Origin: Bacillus taeanensis
GTDB lineage: Bacteria; Bacillota; Bacilli; Bacillales; UBA6769
NCBI RefSeq assembly: GCF_003318295.1
Contig: NZ_QOCW01000034.1
Span: 1-43,900 of the forward strand
Reading direction: 5' to 3'
Length of the DNA: 43,900 bases
The notes beneath the pieces are model-generated. The model made no database searches, had not been told where the DNA came from, and saw nothing but the letters and a program-made list of their open reading frames with translations. Numbering within the stretch: the first letter of the stretch is position 1; each line of letters starts with the position of its first letter. The position numbers and the translations under genes are program-made. Shown here piece by piece: positions 33,976 to 43,886 of this stretch.

Positions 33976-34716
33976 TTAATCATTTTCCACTTTCATCTGC
34001 GCCCGCAGTACTTTTTTATATGAAAAGCGTGAAATAACAATACTAATTTCATATAGAAGCAGCATCGGCACGGTTACCATCATATGTGATAACAATTCAG
34101 GTGGTGTGATAAAACCCGCAATTACTAATAAGACAAAATACGCGTATTTTCGCACACTTGCTAAAAACATTGGGGTAAGAATCCCTAAACGTGTTAAAAA
34201 CATGACGACAACCGGAAGCTGAAATAAAATCCCAAACGGAATCGTTAATTGAAATAAAAAAGAAAAATATTCATTAATACCGTATTGTTCTGTAATATTT
34301 AATTTCTCTGCTAGTCCGCTGATAAAGCGAATAATGAATGGAAACAGAACAAAATATGCAAATAATAAACCGCTAATAAAAAGAATCACGCTTAAAGGAA
34401 TATAACCTAATGTTACTTTCCGCTCATTTTCATATAGACCGGGACTAATAAATGCCCACAATTGATAAAGCGCAACTGGTGACGTGACAATCACAGCCAT
34501 TAAAAACGCAAACTGCATATAAACCTTAATGGGATCTGTTAATTTAAAAGCATTCATTGGAATACTTTGTGCTTCAGGAGCACCTTGTAAAAAAACAATA
34601 ATCGGCTGTGCAATAAATAATCCGGCAACCATCGCAATAAGAAAGAAAGCGACAACAATAATAATTCGCTTTCTTAATTCATCAATATGTTCATAGATGG
34701 TCATTTTTTCTGTCAT
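33976..34716 (-). CDS. tatC: Twin-arginine translocase subunit TatC
   Basis: A six-helix membrane protein that receives Tat signal peptides. Family features are the N-terminal EHIDELRKRIIIV, the conserved SPVALYQLWAFISPGLYENERK, FGILFQLPVVVMFLTRLGI and the TPPELLSHMMVTVPMLLLYE end. It closely resembles B. subtilis TatCy. The ATG at 34716 is chosen because AGGATGG lies about 5 bases upstream; an ATG three codons earlier is in frame. It follows tatA, forming a minimal TatA-TatC pair. Confidence 0.95.
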   Translation of the reverse strand: MTEKMTIYEHIDELRKRIIIVVAFFLIAMVAGLFIAQPIIVFLQGAPEAQSIPMNAFKLTDPIKVYMQFAFLMAVIVTSPVALYQLWAFISPGLYENERKVTLGYIPLSVILFISGLLFAYFVLFPFIIRFISGLAEKLNITEQYGINEYFSFLFQLTIPFGILFQLPVVVMFLTRLGILTPMFLASVRKYAYFVLLVIAGFITPPELLSHMMVTVPMLLLYEISIVISRFSYKKVLRAQMKVEND

Positions 34717-34761
34717 AAAACCCATCCTAACATTAACTGTTCAATCTTCATTGATTTCTTA

Positions 34762-34941
34762 TTATTTATCCTGCTTTTTATTCGGCGTCTCATCATCGTC
34801 ATCTGCAAGCCCTTTTGTTGCATTTTTAAATTCTCTTAACGTGTTTCCAGCGGCACGACCTAATTCAGGGAGTTTCTTTGGTCCAAAAATAATTAACGCC
34901 ACAATCGCGATAATTGCAATACTAGCTGGTCCTAAGCCCAC
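34762..34941 (-). CDS. tatA: Twin-arginine translocase subunit TatA
   Basis: 59 residues: one membrane helix (SIAIIAIVALIIFGP), the FGPKKLPELGRAAG hinge and an amphipathic helix NTLREFKNATKGL, then an acidic tail. This matches TatAy-type proteins. I chose the GTG at 34941, giving MGLGPASIA, since AGGAGG lies 6 bases upstream and homologues start there; a GTG at 34950 is also open but overlaps the ribosome-binding site. TatA multimers form the pore with TatC, encoded next. Confidence 0.94.
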   Translation of the reverse strand: MGLGPASIAIIAIVALIIFGPKKLPELGRAAGNTLREFKNATKGLADDDDETPNKKQDK

Positions 34942-34986
34942 ACTTGCCACCTCCTTTTATTTATTTTAAATGTTTTTGAAATTCAC

Positions 34987-35622
34987 TTACAATGGATAAT
35001 GTTTCAAGAAGTAAACTAACGCTTGAAGTTCAACTGCTAAATCAATATGGTGAACACGGATATGTTCAGGTACTGTTAAACGCGCTGGCGTAAAATTCAA
35101 AATCCCTTTAATACCAGAATGGACAAGCTGATCGGCAATTCCTTGTGCAGCTGGGAGCGGCACTGTCAAAATAGCGACCGTTACCCCAGAAGCAGCTGCC
35201 TCTTCAAAACTTTCAATATGATAAACAGGGACACCGCCAATTTTTGTACCAACTTTTTTAGGATCTGTATCAAATGCCATCACAATTTTTGTATTATTAT
35301 TTTTCGTAAAATTATAATGTAAAAAAGCGGTTCCTAAATTCCCAACACCAATGAGAGCTACTTTTGTAACCTCATCTTGATCTAATGTTTTACGAAAAAA
35401 AGTTAACAGATAATCAACATTATACCCATAACCTTTCTTCCCAAGTGCACCAAAATATGAAAAATCTCGACGAATTGTCGCAGAATCTACTTTTACCGCT
35501 TCACTTAACTCCGCAGAGGAAACACGATGTTTTCCTGAGGCAGATAAGTTTTGCAAAAAGCGATAATAAAGCGGTAAACGTTTTGCAGTTGCTCGTGGTA
35601 TTTTTGTTTGATCACTATTCAT
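34987..35622 (-). CDS. rex: Redox-sensing transcriptional repressor Rex
   Basis: 211 residues. The N-terminal winged helix ([37 protein letters not shown]) binds DNA. The Rossmann domain [14 protein letters not shown] senses the NADH/NAD ratio, and the C-terminal domain-swapped helix ends the chain. ATG at 35622 is supported by GGAGGG 5 bases upstream. It represses fermentation and respiration genes at low NADH. Same position as B. subtilis ydiH/rex, between moaC and tatA. Confidence 0.97.
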   Translation of the reverse strand: MNSDQTKIPRATAKRLPLYYRFLQNLSASGKHRVSSAELSEAVKVDSATIRRDFSYFGALGKKGYGYNVDYLLTFFRKTLDQDEVTKVALIGVGNLGTAFLHYNFTKNNNTKIVMAFDTDPKKVGTKIGGVPVYHIESFEEAAASGVTVAILTVPLPAAQGIADQLVHSGIKGILNFTPARLTVPEHIRVHHIDLAVELQALVYFLKHYPL

Positions 35623-35697
35623 ACAAACCCTCCACACTCATTGACAATGGGGCCTCACCTCTTCTAATTAAAACTAGCAGATACAGCAGCCTTTCTT

Positions 35698-36192
35698 CTA
35701 TTCGGAGCTGCTGTTTGTACGCACATAGTCCCCCGTTTTCCCACCGGTCTTCTCAACTAAATAGGTTGGTCCAATGACCATCCCTTTATCAACTGCTTTG
35801 CACATATCATAAACAGTTAGCGCTGCTGCAGAAGCAGCAGTTAAGGCTTCCATTTCAACACCCGTACTGCCCTTTGTTTTTACACGTACTTCAATAAGTA
35901 AATGATAGCCTTTTTCTGTCTCCCAATCAAATGTAATATCAACCCCTGTTAAAGAAAGAGGATGACACATCGGAATCCAGTCAGATGTTTTTTTAGCTGC
36001 CATAATGCCGGCAACTTGGGCTACTGCTAATACGTCGCCTTTTTTCATTGTGCCTTCTTTTACTTTTTCATAGATGTCACGATTTACTTCCACACTTGTT
36101 TTTGCCACAGCCGTTCTTGCTGTTGTTTCTTTATCCGAAATATCGACCATTTTTGCGCGGCCTTGCTCATTAAAATGTGTAAAAGAGGTCAA
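35698..36192 (-). CDS. moaC: Cyclic pyranopterin monophosphate synthase MoaC
   Basis: 164 residues. It converts the MoaA product into cyclic pyranopterin monophosphate in molybdenum cofactor synthesis. Signature segments are [54 protein letters not shown] and [13 protein letters not shown], including the active-site Lys and Asp. The start is TTG at 36192, with a modest AAGGAT or GTGGAT upstream. No other moa genes are in the window; the gene is a fixed neighbour of rex in this genome type. Confidence 0.96.
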   Translation of the reverse strand: MTSFTHFNEQGRAKMVDISDKETTARTAVAKTSVEVNRDIYEKVKEGTMKKGDVLAVAQVAGIMAAKKTSDWIPMCHPLSLTGVDITFDWETEKGYHLLIEVRVKTKGSTGVEMEALTAASAAALTVYDMCKAVDKGMVIGPTYLVEKTGGKTGDYVRTNSSSE

Positions 36193-36340
36193 GAGTTATC
36201 CACATCCTTCTACAGTTGAATATACACTATTTTAAATCGATCTGTCTTTATTTTTCGGTGACAAACTTCACAAAATTATGAACGTTGCCCTTACTTCCTA
36301 TGATGCGCTAAACTAAAGAAGGAGATGAGGTGAATCAATT

Positions 36341-38263
36341 ATGATCGTATTACAAGTCAATGGTTTATCTAAATCATTTGGTGCTGATCTTATTTTATCG
36401 AATATTAAATTAGAAGTACAATCTAAAGATCGAATTGCGATCGTCGGTAGAAATGGTGCCGGCAAATCAACATTATTAAAAACCATATCAGGACAACTCT
36501 CCTATGATGAAGGAGAAATTATGATTCCTAATGATACAGAAATCGGATATCTTGCCCAACATACAGGGCTTGAATCAGAGCGTTCAATTTGGGATGAGAT
36601 GATGACTGTCTTTGAATCATTAAAGAAAATGGAAGTAAAGCTAAGAAAATTAGAAGAAAAAATGGGCGATCCAGACCTTTTAGCAAATCCGCATGAATAT
36701 GAAAAGCTGCTAAAAGAATATGACGGCCTTCAAATTACTTTTAAAGATCAAGGCGGCTATCAATATGAAGCAGATATTCGTTCTGTGTTACATGGATTGC
36801 AATTTCAAAACTTTGATTATAGTACGCCGATTGCATCCTTGAGCGGCGGTCAAAAAACAAGGCTTGCCCTAGGTAAACTGCTTCTCACAAAGCCCGACTT
36901 ACTAATTTTGGATGAGCCGACAAACCATCTAGATATCGCAACATTATCATGGCTTGAAAACTACTTACAAAGCTATCCAGGTGCTATTTTAATTGTTTCT
37001 CATGACCGCTATTTTCTTGATAAAGTTGTAAATATTGTTTATGAAATTTCACGAACAAAATCAACAAAATTTCATGGCAATTACAGCAGTTATCTTGATG
37101 AAAAAGCAAAGCGGTTTGAAATTGAATTGAAAGAATATGAAAAACAGCAGTCTGAAGTCGCAAAAATGAAAGACTTTATCCAAAAAAATATTGCCCGTGC
37201 CTCAACAACAAAGCGTGCGCAAAGTAAACGAAAACAGCTTGAAAAAATGACACTCGTTGATAAACCCCAGGGCGATGAGAAATCAGCCGTTGTTTCATTT
37301 GATATTGAACGGCAAAGCGGAAATGATGTGCTGCGTGTACGTGACTTAACCGTTTCTTATAACAGCGAAAAACCGATTTTCTCTAACCTGCAATTTGAGT
37401 TAACACGCGGTGAAAGTGTCGCCATCGTTGGGCCAAACGGCGCCGGAAAGTCTACATTCTTAAAAGCAATTATGAAACAGCTTACGCCTAAAAATGGCAC
37501 CATTAACTATGGGACAAACGTAAAAATTGGATTTTATGATCAGGAGCAGGCAAACCTTTCCTCAAATAAAACGGTTATTAATGAGCTTTGGGATGAGTAC
37601 CCGCTTATGAAAGAAAAAGATATTCGCTCCATTCTTGGAAGCTTCCTATTTAGCGGTGATGATGTATTTAAACCGGTTTCCGGCTTAAGCGGCGGCGAAA
37701 AAGCGCGCCTTGCTCTTGCAAAGCTTATGCTGCAAAAAGCAAATGTCCTTATTTTGGATGAACCGACAAACCACTTAGACCTTGATAGTAAAGAAATTTT
37801 AGAAGGCGCATTAATTGACTATCCAGGTACGATTTTGTTTGTTTCTCATGACCGTTATTTTATTAACCGAATTGCTACTCGTGTTGTAGAACTAGTAAAT
37901 AATGAGTTTACAAACTATCTGGGAGATTATGATTACTTCCTTGAGAAAAAAGCTGAAATGGATGCTGTTGAGGCGTTAGAACAAGCAAAGCAGCAAGCAG
38001 CTGAAGATAGCGGTTCTGATAAAAAACGCTACGAACAAGATAAAGAAGCAAAACGCTTAGAAAGACAGCGAAATCGAAGAATCGAAGAAATTGAAAAGAA
38101 AGTAGAAGATCTTGAAGAAACAGTGTCAAAAAAAGAAATATTACTTGCTGAGCCTGAAGTATATGAAAATTATGAAAAAGTACAGGAACTTAATGAAAGC
38201 ATTAAAATAGCGCAGCAGGAAATTGAAGCATTAATGGAAGAGTGGGAAGAACTGCAAACCTAA
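36341..38263 (+). CDS. ydiF: ABC-F family ATPase, YdiF-like ribosomal factor
   Basis: 640 residues with two ABC domains and no membrane segments. Domain 1 has Walker A GRNGAGKST, the signature LSGGQKTRLAL and Walker B LLILDEPTNHLD. Domain 2 has GPNGAGKST, LSGGEKARLAL and VLILDEPTNHLD. Between them is the charged linker of ABC-F proteins, and the C-terminus is a Lys/Glu-rich coiled coil. Such proteins act on the ribosome in translation or antibiotic protection; this subtype (Uup/YdiF) is a housekeeping form. GAGGTGA lies 7 bases before the ATG. Divergent from moaC, convergent with tsaD. Confidence 0.93.
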   Translation: MIVLQVNGLSKSFGADLILSNIKLEVQSKDRIAIVGRNGAGKSTLLKTISGQLSYDEGEIMIPNDTEIGYLAQHTGLESERSIWDEMMTVFESLKKMEVKLRKLEEKMGDPDLLANPHEYEKLLKEYDGLQITFKDQGGYQYEADIRSVLHGLQFQNFDYSTPIASLSGGQKTRLALGKLLLTKPDLLILDEPTNHLDIATLSWLENYLQSYPGAILIVSHDRYFLDKVVNIVYEISRTKSTKFHGNYSSYLDEKAKRFEIELKEYEKQQSEVAKMKDFIQKNIARASTTKRAQSKRKQLEKMTLVDKPQGDEKSAVVSFDIERQSGNDVLRVRDLTVSYNSEKPIFSNLQFELTRGESVAIVGPNGAGKSTFLKAIMKQLTPKNGTINYGTNVKIGFYDQEQANLSSNKTVINELWDEYPLMKEKDIRSILGSFLFSGDDVFKPVSGLSGGEKARLALAKLMLQKANVLILDEPTNHLDLDSKEILEGALIDYPGTILFVSHDRYFINRIATRVVELVNNEFTNYLGDYDYFLEKKAEMDAVEALEQAKQQAAEDSGSDKKRYEQDKEAKRLERQRNRRIEEIEKKVEDLEETVSKKEILLAEPEVYENYEKVQELNESIKIAQQEIEALMEEWEELQT

Positions 38264-38294
38264 AAAAGAAATGGGAAATCCCATTTCTTTTTTT
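38264..38294. terminator. Bidirectional terminator between ydiF and tsaD
   Basis: AAAGAAATGGG and CCCATTTCTTT flank a 4-base loop, with A and T runs on both sides, serving both convergent genes. Confidence 0.88.
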
Positions 38295-38295
38295 A

Positions 38296-39321
38296 TTAAC
38301 TAAAACTTTCAAGGTCTAAGCCGGGATTTCCATTTAACTTCATATCGGCACGACGACCTTTTTCATATTCAATACTTCCTGCCGCCGCAATCATTGCTGC
38401 GTTATCTGTACAAAGTGATAATGGCGGAATAATGAGTTCAATCCCACTCTCATTAAACGCTTCATTAAGACGTTTACGAAGACCTTTATTTGCCGCTACT
38501 CCACCTGCGAGAAGAACTTGTTTTACATTATAAGCTTGTGCCGCCTTTAATGTTTTCGTAATAAGCACTTCAATAACACTTTCTTGAAAGCTTGCCGCTA
38601 AATCTTCGCTTTTAATTTCTTCATCACGCTGTTTAGCGTTATGCAGGGTATTAATGACCGCTGATTTTAGTCCGCTGAAACTAAAATCATAAGAATCAGC
38701 TTCAAGCCATGCCCGCGGTAAATCAAGTGAAGGCTCGCCTTCATGTGCAAGTCGATCAATGTGCGGCCCGCCTGGATAAGGCAGATTTAATGTTCGTGCT
38801 ACTTTATCGTAAGCCTCTCCGGCAGCATCATCTCTCGTTTCACCAATCACCTCATAGGAGCCATGTTCTTTCATATAAACTAGTTCTGTATGACCACCTG
38901 ACACCACAAGGGCAATCAGTGGAAAATGAAGTTCTGCGACAAGACGGTTGGCATAAATATGACCCGCAATATGATGAACACTTACAATCGGGATATTATG
39001 AGCAAACGCTAATGCTTTAGCCGCATTTACGCCAATTAATAATGCCCCCACAAGACCTGGTCCTTCTGTCACTGCAATCGCATCAATTTCTTCCCACGTA
39101 ACTTTTGCCTCTTTTAATGCTTCTTCAAATACAATTGTAATTTGCTCAACATGATGACGTGAGGCAATTTCAGGGACCACTCCGCCAAAACGTTTATGAC
39201 TTTCAATTTGCGAAGAAACAATATTCGCCAATATTTCTGTTCCATTTTTTATGACAGAGACCGCTGTTTCATCACAACTTGTCTCAATACCTAAAATAAT
39301 TTGTTCTTGTTTAGTTATCAT
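38296..39321 (-). CDS. tsaD: tRNA threonylcarbamoyladenosine biosynthesis protein TsaD
   Basis: 341 residues of the Kae1/TsaD ASKHA family that, with TsaB and TsaE, transfers the threonylcarbamoyl group to A37 of ANN-decoding tRNAs. Seen are [16 protein letters not shown], the metal-binding [11 protein letters not shown] (two His), [12 protein letters not shown] and [15 protein letters not shown]. The start overlaps the rimI 3' end by 11 bp, showing a tight operon thiL-tsaE-tsaB-rimI-tsaD. A terminator shared with ydiF follows. Confidence 0.97.
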   Translation of the reverse strand: MITKQEQIILGIETSCDETAVSVIKNGTEILANIVSSQIESHKRFGGVVPEIASRHHVEQITIVFEEALKEAKVTWEEIDAIAVTEGPGLVGALLIGVNAAKALAFAHNIPIVSVHHIAGHIYANRLVAELHFPLIALVVSGGHTELVYMKEHGSYEVIGETRDDAAGEAYDKVARTLNLPYPGGPHIDRLAHEGEPSLDLPRAWLEADSYDFSFSGLKSAVINTLHNAKQRDEEIKSEDLAASFQESVIEVLITKTLKAAQAYNVKQVLLAGGVAANKGLRKRLNEAFNESGIELIIPPLSLCTDNAAMIAAAGSIEYEKGRRADMKLNGNPGLDLESFS

Positions 39322-39769
39322 TTAAATTCACCCACATTACATATGCATCTTCTAGATTATCGGTATAATAATTTTTCCGAATACCGCCTTCCTGAAATCC
39401 AAGCTTACGATATAACCGTTGTGCTGTTGTATTAGACACCCTTACCTCTAATGTCATATGCTCTGCTCCGAGACCTTTTGCTACTTCCATCGCCTTGTCC
39501 ATTAGTTTTTCCCCTAATTTCTTTCCACGATAACTAGGCATAAGAGCAATGTTAGTAATGTGGGCTTCATCAATAATCACCCACATTCCGCAATATCCAA
39601 TAACCTGTTCATTGCTTTCAATAACGATGTATGTTGCAAAATGATTGTTTGTAAGCTCATTATAAAAGGCGGTACGACTCCAAGGCTTCGGAAATGACGC
39701 ATATTCAATTTCAAGGATTTGATCAATATCGTGCAGCTCCATCAAACGAAACGAGTAGTTCTCTTCCAT
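39311..39769 (-). CDS. rimI: Ribosomal protein N-acetyltransferase RimI-like (GNAT)
   Basis: 152 residues. Acetyl-CoA motif [18 protein letters not shown] and the C-terminal [20 protein letters not shown] followed by YYTD are typical of RimI, which acetylates the N-terminus of ribosomal protein S18 and possibly other proteins. B. subtilis ydiD has the same place. 9 bp behind tsaB and overlapping tsaD. Confidence 0.93.
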   Translation of the reverse strand: MEENYSFRLMELHDIDQILEIEYASFPKPWSRTAFYNELTNNHFATYIVIESNEQVIGYCGMWVIIDEAHITNIALMPSYRGKKLGEKLMDKAMEVAKGLGAEHMTLEVRVSNTTAQRLYRKLGFQEGGIRKNYYTDNLEDAYVMWVNLNDN

Positions 39770-39778
39770 TCAAATCTC

Positions 39779-40474
39779 CTATTTCTTTTGTGAAGCAAGC
39801 CAGTTTGCTTCTGCTTCAGCTAGTCGAATATAATTTGGTATAAAAGTATGTACGTCATCAGCTGGCTTTCTTTCGATTCCTAAGGCAGCTAACTCACTCG
39901 GGCGCGGATTATGCTCACTGACTTTTCCAAAAACAGCTTTCTCCCCTAATAACCCTTTGAAATGTTCCTGATGCAGCGGTAAATCATTTCCTAAAAATAA
40001 TACAGGCTGATCAAGGTTTTGAAGCTGTTTTGCCCAATCTGAAGAAAGTAAAATTTTATCTTCCTCAATGTTTTGAAACTTACCATTTTTCATGCCGTAT
40101 AATCCAGTATAAATTTGTCCTCGTCTTGCATCAAACAGCGGTACGACATATCCTTGAAAATAACGCCCATTTTGCGCAAGCACTTCTAAACTTGACACCC
40201 CGACAATCGGAATATTTAATGACCAGGCAAGCGTCTTTGCGACTGTTACACCAATTCTTACCCCTGTATAGGAGCCTGGACCGTTCGCTACAATGATTCG
40301 CTCTAGTTCATTAGGTTTTACCTCTACTTCTTCTAATAACTGCTGTACTGCAGGCATCAGCCTTACAGAATGATTTTTCTTTAAATTTGTGATTAGCTCG
40401 CCAATAATTTGATTTCCATCGATAACGGCTGTGCCCATTACTAAATTTGTTGTATCAATTGCCAATGCCTTCAT
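39779..40474 (-). CDS. tsaB: tRNA threonylcarbamoyladenosine biosynthesis protein TsaB
   Basis: 231 residues, an ASKHA-fold scaffold partner of TsaD without its metal site. Features are MKALAIDTTNLVMGTAVI, the conserved VANGPGSYTGVRIGVTVAKT and VPLFDARRGQIYTGLY. The start overlaps the tsaE stop by 4 bp (ATGA-type coupling). Confidence 0.95.
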   Translation of the reverse strand: MKALAIDTTNLVMGTAVIDGNQIIGELITNLKKNHSVRLMPAVQQLLEEVEVKPNELERIIVANGPGSYTGVRIGVTVAKTLAWSLNIPIVGVSSLEVLAQNGRYFQGYVVPLFDARRGQIYTGLYGMKNGKFQNIEEDKILLSSDWAKQLQNLDQPVLFLGNDLPLHQEHFKGLLGEKAVFGKVSEHNPRPSELAALGIERKPADDVHTFIPNYIRLAEAEANWLASQKK

Positions 40475-40929
40475 TCTTCTGCTAACTCCTTACATAACGA
40501 GACATATCTTTCACCTTTTGGGGTAAAGATGATTCTTCGCTTTGATTCACTTTCATGATAAATTTCAATCATCATGTACTCCTCAGGAAGCATGTCCTGA
40601 ATAAATTTCGCCCATTCGACAACCGTTACTCCATTTCCAAGAAAATACTCATCAAAGCCAAGGTCTTCATCACTATCTTCTAACCGATAAACATCCATAT
40701 GATATAAAGGCAATGTACCTTGATATTCTTTAATAATTGTAAATGTAGGACTGCTTACTACACGCTTTATTCCAAGTCCTACTGCTAAGCCTTTTGTAAA
40801 GGTTGTCTTTCCTGCACCTAAATCCCCTTCAAGTGTTAACACATCGCCAGCTTTTAAAAGACGTCCTAAACGCTGTGCTAACTCCTTTGTTTCTTCATAG
40901 GAATTTGTTATGAACGAAAATCGCTTCAT
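40471..40929 (-). CDS. tsaE: tRNA threonylcarbamoyladenosine biosynthesis ATPase TsaE
   Basis: 152 residues. The P-loop is LEGDLGAGKTTFTKGLA, then SSPTFTIIKEY (switch I), HMDVYRLED and VVEWAKFIQDMLP. TsaE hydrolyses ATP to reset the TsaB-TsaD complex. 8 bp behind thiL; overlaps tsaB by 4 bp. Confidence 0.95.
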   Translation of the reverse strand: MKRFSFITNSYEETKELAQRLGRLLKAGDVLTLEGDLGAGKTTFTKGLAVGLGIKRVVSSPTFTIIKEYQGTLPLYHMDVYRLEDSDEDLGFDEYFLGNGVTVVEWAKFIQDMLPEEYMMIEIYHESESKRRIIFTPKGERYVSLCKELAEE

Positions 40930-40937
40930 TTTATCAC

Positions 40938-41933
40938 CTATTCTTCCGTTCTGAAATGATTAAATCCTTTTTTAGCCAACACCTTTTCCTCGTTTTCCTT
41001 TTTAAGAATGACTTGGGGCTCTCCCTTTTTAATATACCCAACTGTTTGTATTGTTTGACCCGCTTTTTTACATGCTTCACAAATCTCAGACCATGCTGTT
41101 TTAGGAACAGTCCCAATCAACTGAAAATCTTCTCCACCAAACAATACCCAATTTTCCCGTTTTTCATTTGGATAAGTTAATAATGCTTCACTCATTAACA
41201 GCTTCTCATATTCTAATACAACTTTAACATTGCTTGCTTCAGCAATTTCATTTGCTTCACTTGCAATGCCATCACTAATATCATTTAAAGAAACTCTAAG
41301 TCCGCTTGCTGCAAGGATACGCCCCATTTTTACTTGCGGACTTGGAAGTTGATGAGCTTGTATCAATGTTTTTTCTATTTCATTATAAGAATAGTCTAGT
41401 CCTTTTTCTAATAAAAGCTCAAGCCCCCCAGCAGAATCACCTAAACAGCCTGTTATAAACACAATATCACCGTCACTCGCATTACTGCGTAAAAGATGAC
41501 GGTTTTTCTCTACTCTTCCCATAACTGTTATACTGATCACAAGCTCAGAAGAAGTAGACACTGTATCTCCGCCAATTAAATCCATTTTATATTGTTCAGC
41601 TAATGCATTCATCCCTTGATAAATTTCATCAAGCTCAGCATCATTCCAGCCTTTTTTTGGAACAGCTATTGACACGAGATAATAGGTCGGGATAGCCCCC
41701 ATTGCCGCAAGGTCACTTATATTTGCTGCAAGTGCCTTATATCCAATATGAAAAGGCCGCATCGTATTTTTTTTAAAATGAATGCCTTCCACCATTGTAT
41801 CAAGACAAATCACTTCTTCATATTTACTATTTCCTTGAAAGAGTGCGGCATCATCACCAATTCCAGTAATAAGAGAAGACTGATATGTTTTTTTGGGTAT
41901 AATAGATTGTATAAATCCAAATTCATCACGCAT
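40938..41933 (-). CDS. thiL: Thiamine-monophosphate kinase ThiL
   Basis: 331 residues of the PurM/ThiL ATP-binding fold. It phosphorylates thiamine phosphate to thiamine diphosphate, the active cofactor. Seen are MRDEFGFIQSIIPK, ITGIGDDAALF (metal-binding Asp pair), MVEGIHFKK, LAANISDLAAMGAIPTYYLV and DLIGGDTVSTS. I chose the ATG at 41933, with GGGTGA 7 bases upstream. First gene of the thiL-tsaE-tsaB-rimI-tsaD operon. No thiamine riboswitch is seen ahead of it. Confidence 0.96.
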   Translation of the reverse strand: MRDEFGFIQSIIPKKTYQSSLITGIGDDAALFQGNSKYEEVICLDTMVEGIHFKKNTMRPFHIGYKALAANISDLAAMGAIPTYYLVSIAVPKKGWNDAELDEIYQGMNALAEQYKMDLIGGDTVSTSSELVISITVMGRVEKNRHLLRSNASDGDIVFITGCLGDSAGGLELLLEKGLDYSYNEIEKTLIQAHQLPSPQVKMGRILAASGLRVSLNDISDGIASEANEIAEASNVKVVLEYEKLLMSEALLTYPNEKRENWVLFGGEDFQLIGTVPKTAWSEICEACKKAGQTIQTVGYIKKGEPQVILKKENEEKVLAKKGFNHFRTEE

Positions 41934-42002
41934 TACGTTTTCACCCAATCATGTTAGTTTTCCTTATATTCTTACCCAATCCATCATTAATTTTAATCGT
42001 GT

Positions 42003-42034
42003 AAAAAAACCTTAGGATAAAAAACCCTAAGGAA
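42003..42034 (-). terminator. Terminator behind the tRNA pair
   Basis: CCTTAGG and CCTAAGG form a stem around an AT-rich loop, and seven T follow on the minus strand. It ends the tRNA transcript before thiL. Confidence 0.75.
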
Positions 42035-42127
42035 TGATCTGTTCTTACTATATAGTGTAGCTTATTTTATATAAAAATCCTATTTTAAACACAAAAAAAA
42101 CGAAACAATTATTGCTTCGAATGAAAA

Positions 42128-42203
42128 TGGCGGTCCCGACCGGGATCGAACCGGCGATCTCCTGCGTGACAGGCAGGCATGTTAACCGCTACACCACGGG
42201 ACC
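42128..42203 (-). tRNA. trnD: tRNA-Asp (GTC)
   Basis: 76 bases including an encoded CCA end. The acceptor stem is GGTCCCG with CGGGACC. The anticodon loop CTGTCAC carries GTC, closed by the CCTGC/GCAGG-type stem, and the T arm contains GGTTCGATCC. It reads GAC/GAU codons. Confidence 0.97.
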
Positions 42204-42270
42204 AATATATAATAGACAAAATTTTGCTAGCTAGTGTAAATAATTTCGACGCAGTTAGTGTGAACAATTT

Positions 42271-42347
<77 letters not shown>

Positions 42348-42430
42348 ATAATATAAATGTTTCAATCGGACAATTAATAATATAACACTTTAAAATAATA
42401 AATGCAAGTACTTTTATAAAAAATTATTAA

Positions 42431-42462
42431 AAAAGCATCCTCTTCTATCGAAGGGATGCTTT
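42431..42462 (-). terminator. Terminator overlapping the end of the PLP-enzyme gene
   Basis: AAAGCATCC and GGATGCTTT pair across about 13 bases, and six T follow on the minus strand. The first arm lies inside the last codons (Lys-Ala-Ser-Leu-Arg-stop). Confidence 0.8.
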
Positions 42463-43581
42463 AACAGCTTGCTTTAATGCTGAAATAATATCTCCTGAGT
42501 CTTCAATTCCTACTGAAATCCGCACTAATCCAGGTGTTATTGCAAGCTTTTGACGTGTTTCTTCAGGCACTTGGCGATGAGAAGTTGCAATTGGATAGGA
42601 AACAGATGTGTCAACACCAGCTAATGTAGCAACCATTTTCACCCATCCAAGTGATTTAAAAAATTCATTTACATCACATGTTTCATCAAGTTCCATTGAT
42701 ACAATAGCGCCGTTGCCTTTTTCAGAAACAGTGGATGGGTAATAAACTTTCTTTACTCCTACTTCACCTTGCAGAACTTCTGCCAAACGCTGGGCATTTT
42801 TAGCATGACGCTCCATACGAATGCTTAATGTGCGCAAACCGCGGCAAGCAAGCCACGCTTCAAAGGGACTTAAATTCGCTCCTAAATTAACAACTTTATT
42901 TTTCGCCTGTTCCATATACTCTTCTCTTCCAACCACAACACCAGCCGTGACATCACTATGTCCGCCGATATATTTAGTCGCGCTGTGTAATACAATATCA
43001 ACGCCCAGCTCATACGGTCTAATGAAATAGGGAGTTGCAAAGGTATTATCAATTACAGAAATAAGTTCATGCTTTTTCGCTAAAGAAACAATTCCTTCTA
43101 TATTTTCAACGCGAAGAAGAGGGTTTGTAACAGATTCAGAATAAAGAGCTTTCGTATTTGATTGAATTGCTTTTTCTACCTCATTTAAATCGGTAAAATC
43201 AACAAAGCTTACTTCAATTCCAAATGATGCTAATTCGTGAGCCATTAACTGATATGTACCACCATATAAATCTTCACAAGCAACAATATGATCTCCGTGC
43301 TTCGCAAAAGATAAAACAGCTGCAAGAACCGCTGAAAGGCCGGAGGAAGTAGCGACCCCTTTTGGTGCTCCTTCCAATTGAGCAACACCAGCTGCCAAGT
43401 CATCCGTATTTGGGTTTCCAACTCTTGTATATAAAAAATCCTTTTTCCCTCTAAAAAAATCTTCTAAGTCATCTAAGTCTTTAAAAGCAAAGGCAGTTGT
43501 TTGATAAATTGGCTGACCTTTACTTACATTTGCCGCATCCATTTTTTGTTGAAACTGTACAGTCTTTGTATCAAATTTCAC
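42445..43581 (-). CDS. Cys/Met metabolism PLP-dependent enzyme (cystathionine gamma-synthase/lyase or methionine gamma-lyase type)
   Basis: 378 residues of the trans-sulfuration family. Visible are KFDTKTVQF at the start, PIYQTTAFAF, YTRVGNPNTDDL (Tyr and Arg contacting the cofactor phosphate), SSGLSAVLAAVL, VIDNTFATPY (Asp to the pyridine nitrogen) and LHSATKYIGGHSD, whose Lys binds PLP. The C-terminal SVGIED is the usual end. Which reaction it performs (gamma-synthase, gamma- or beta-lyase) cannot be decided. I chose the GTG at 43581, with GGAGGG 8 bases upstream. I see no S-box or T-box ahead. It stands alone between an rRNA operon and tRNA genes. Confidence 0.92.
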   Translation of the reverse strand: MKFDTKTVQFQQKMDAANVSKGQPIYQTTAFAFKDLDDLEDFFRGKKDFLYTRVGNPNTDDLAAGVAQLEGAPKGVATSSGLSAVLAAVLSFAKHGDHIVACEDLYGGTYQLMAHELASFGIEVSFVDFTDLNEVEKAIQSNTKALYSESVTNPLLRVENIEGIVSLAKKHELISVIDNTFATPYFIRPYELGVDIVLHSATKYIGGHSDVTAGVVVGREEYMEQAKNKVVNLGANLSPFEAWLACRGLRTLSIRMERHAKNAQRLAEVLQGEVGVKKVYYPSTVSEKGNGAIVSMELDETCDVNEFFKSLGWVKMVATLAGVDTSVSYPIATSHRQVPEETRQKLAITPGLVRISVGIEDSGDIISALKQAVKASLR

Positions 43582-43730
43582 TTTCGAATCCCTCCACCGC
43601 TTACTCAATGTTGATTGAAAATTTTGTCGTTTAAAGTTATTTTATTATTGTACCACTAATTAAGAAAAAATTGTGAATGAAAAGGAAAATTACAATTATT
43701 ACTTGATTAGACTATTTGTTAAACCTAATA

Positions 43731-43762
43731 AAAAAACCCCCGAAGAAAATTCTTCGAAGGTT
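43731..43762 (-). terminator. rRNA operon terminator
   Basis: AACCTTCGAAGAA and TTCTTCGGGGGTT form a stem with a mismatch, and seven T follow on the minus strand, directly behind the 5S gene. Confidence 0.8.
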
Positions 43763-43769
43763 TTTGAGG

Positions 43770-43886
<117 letters not shown>

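Noticed and set aside
41934..42127. Thiamine (TPP) riboswitch before thiL
   Set aside because: No THI-box core is visible; the hairpin at 42003-42034 faces the tRNA genes as a terminator.
43582..43769. SAM (S-box) or Met T-box leader before the trans-sulfuration enzyme
   Set aside because: The interval is under 200 bases and shows neither the S-box core stems nor a T-box sequence; the only hairpin is the rRNA terminator.
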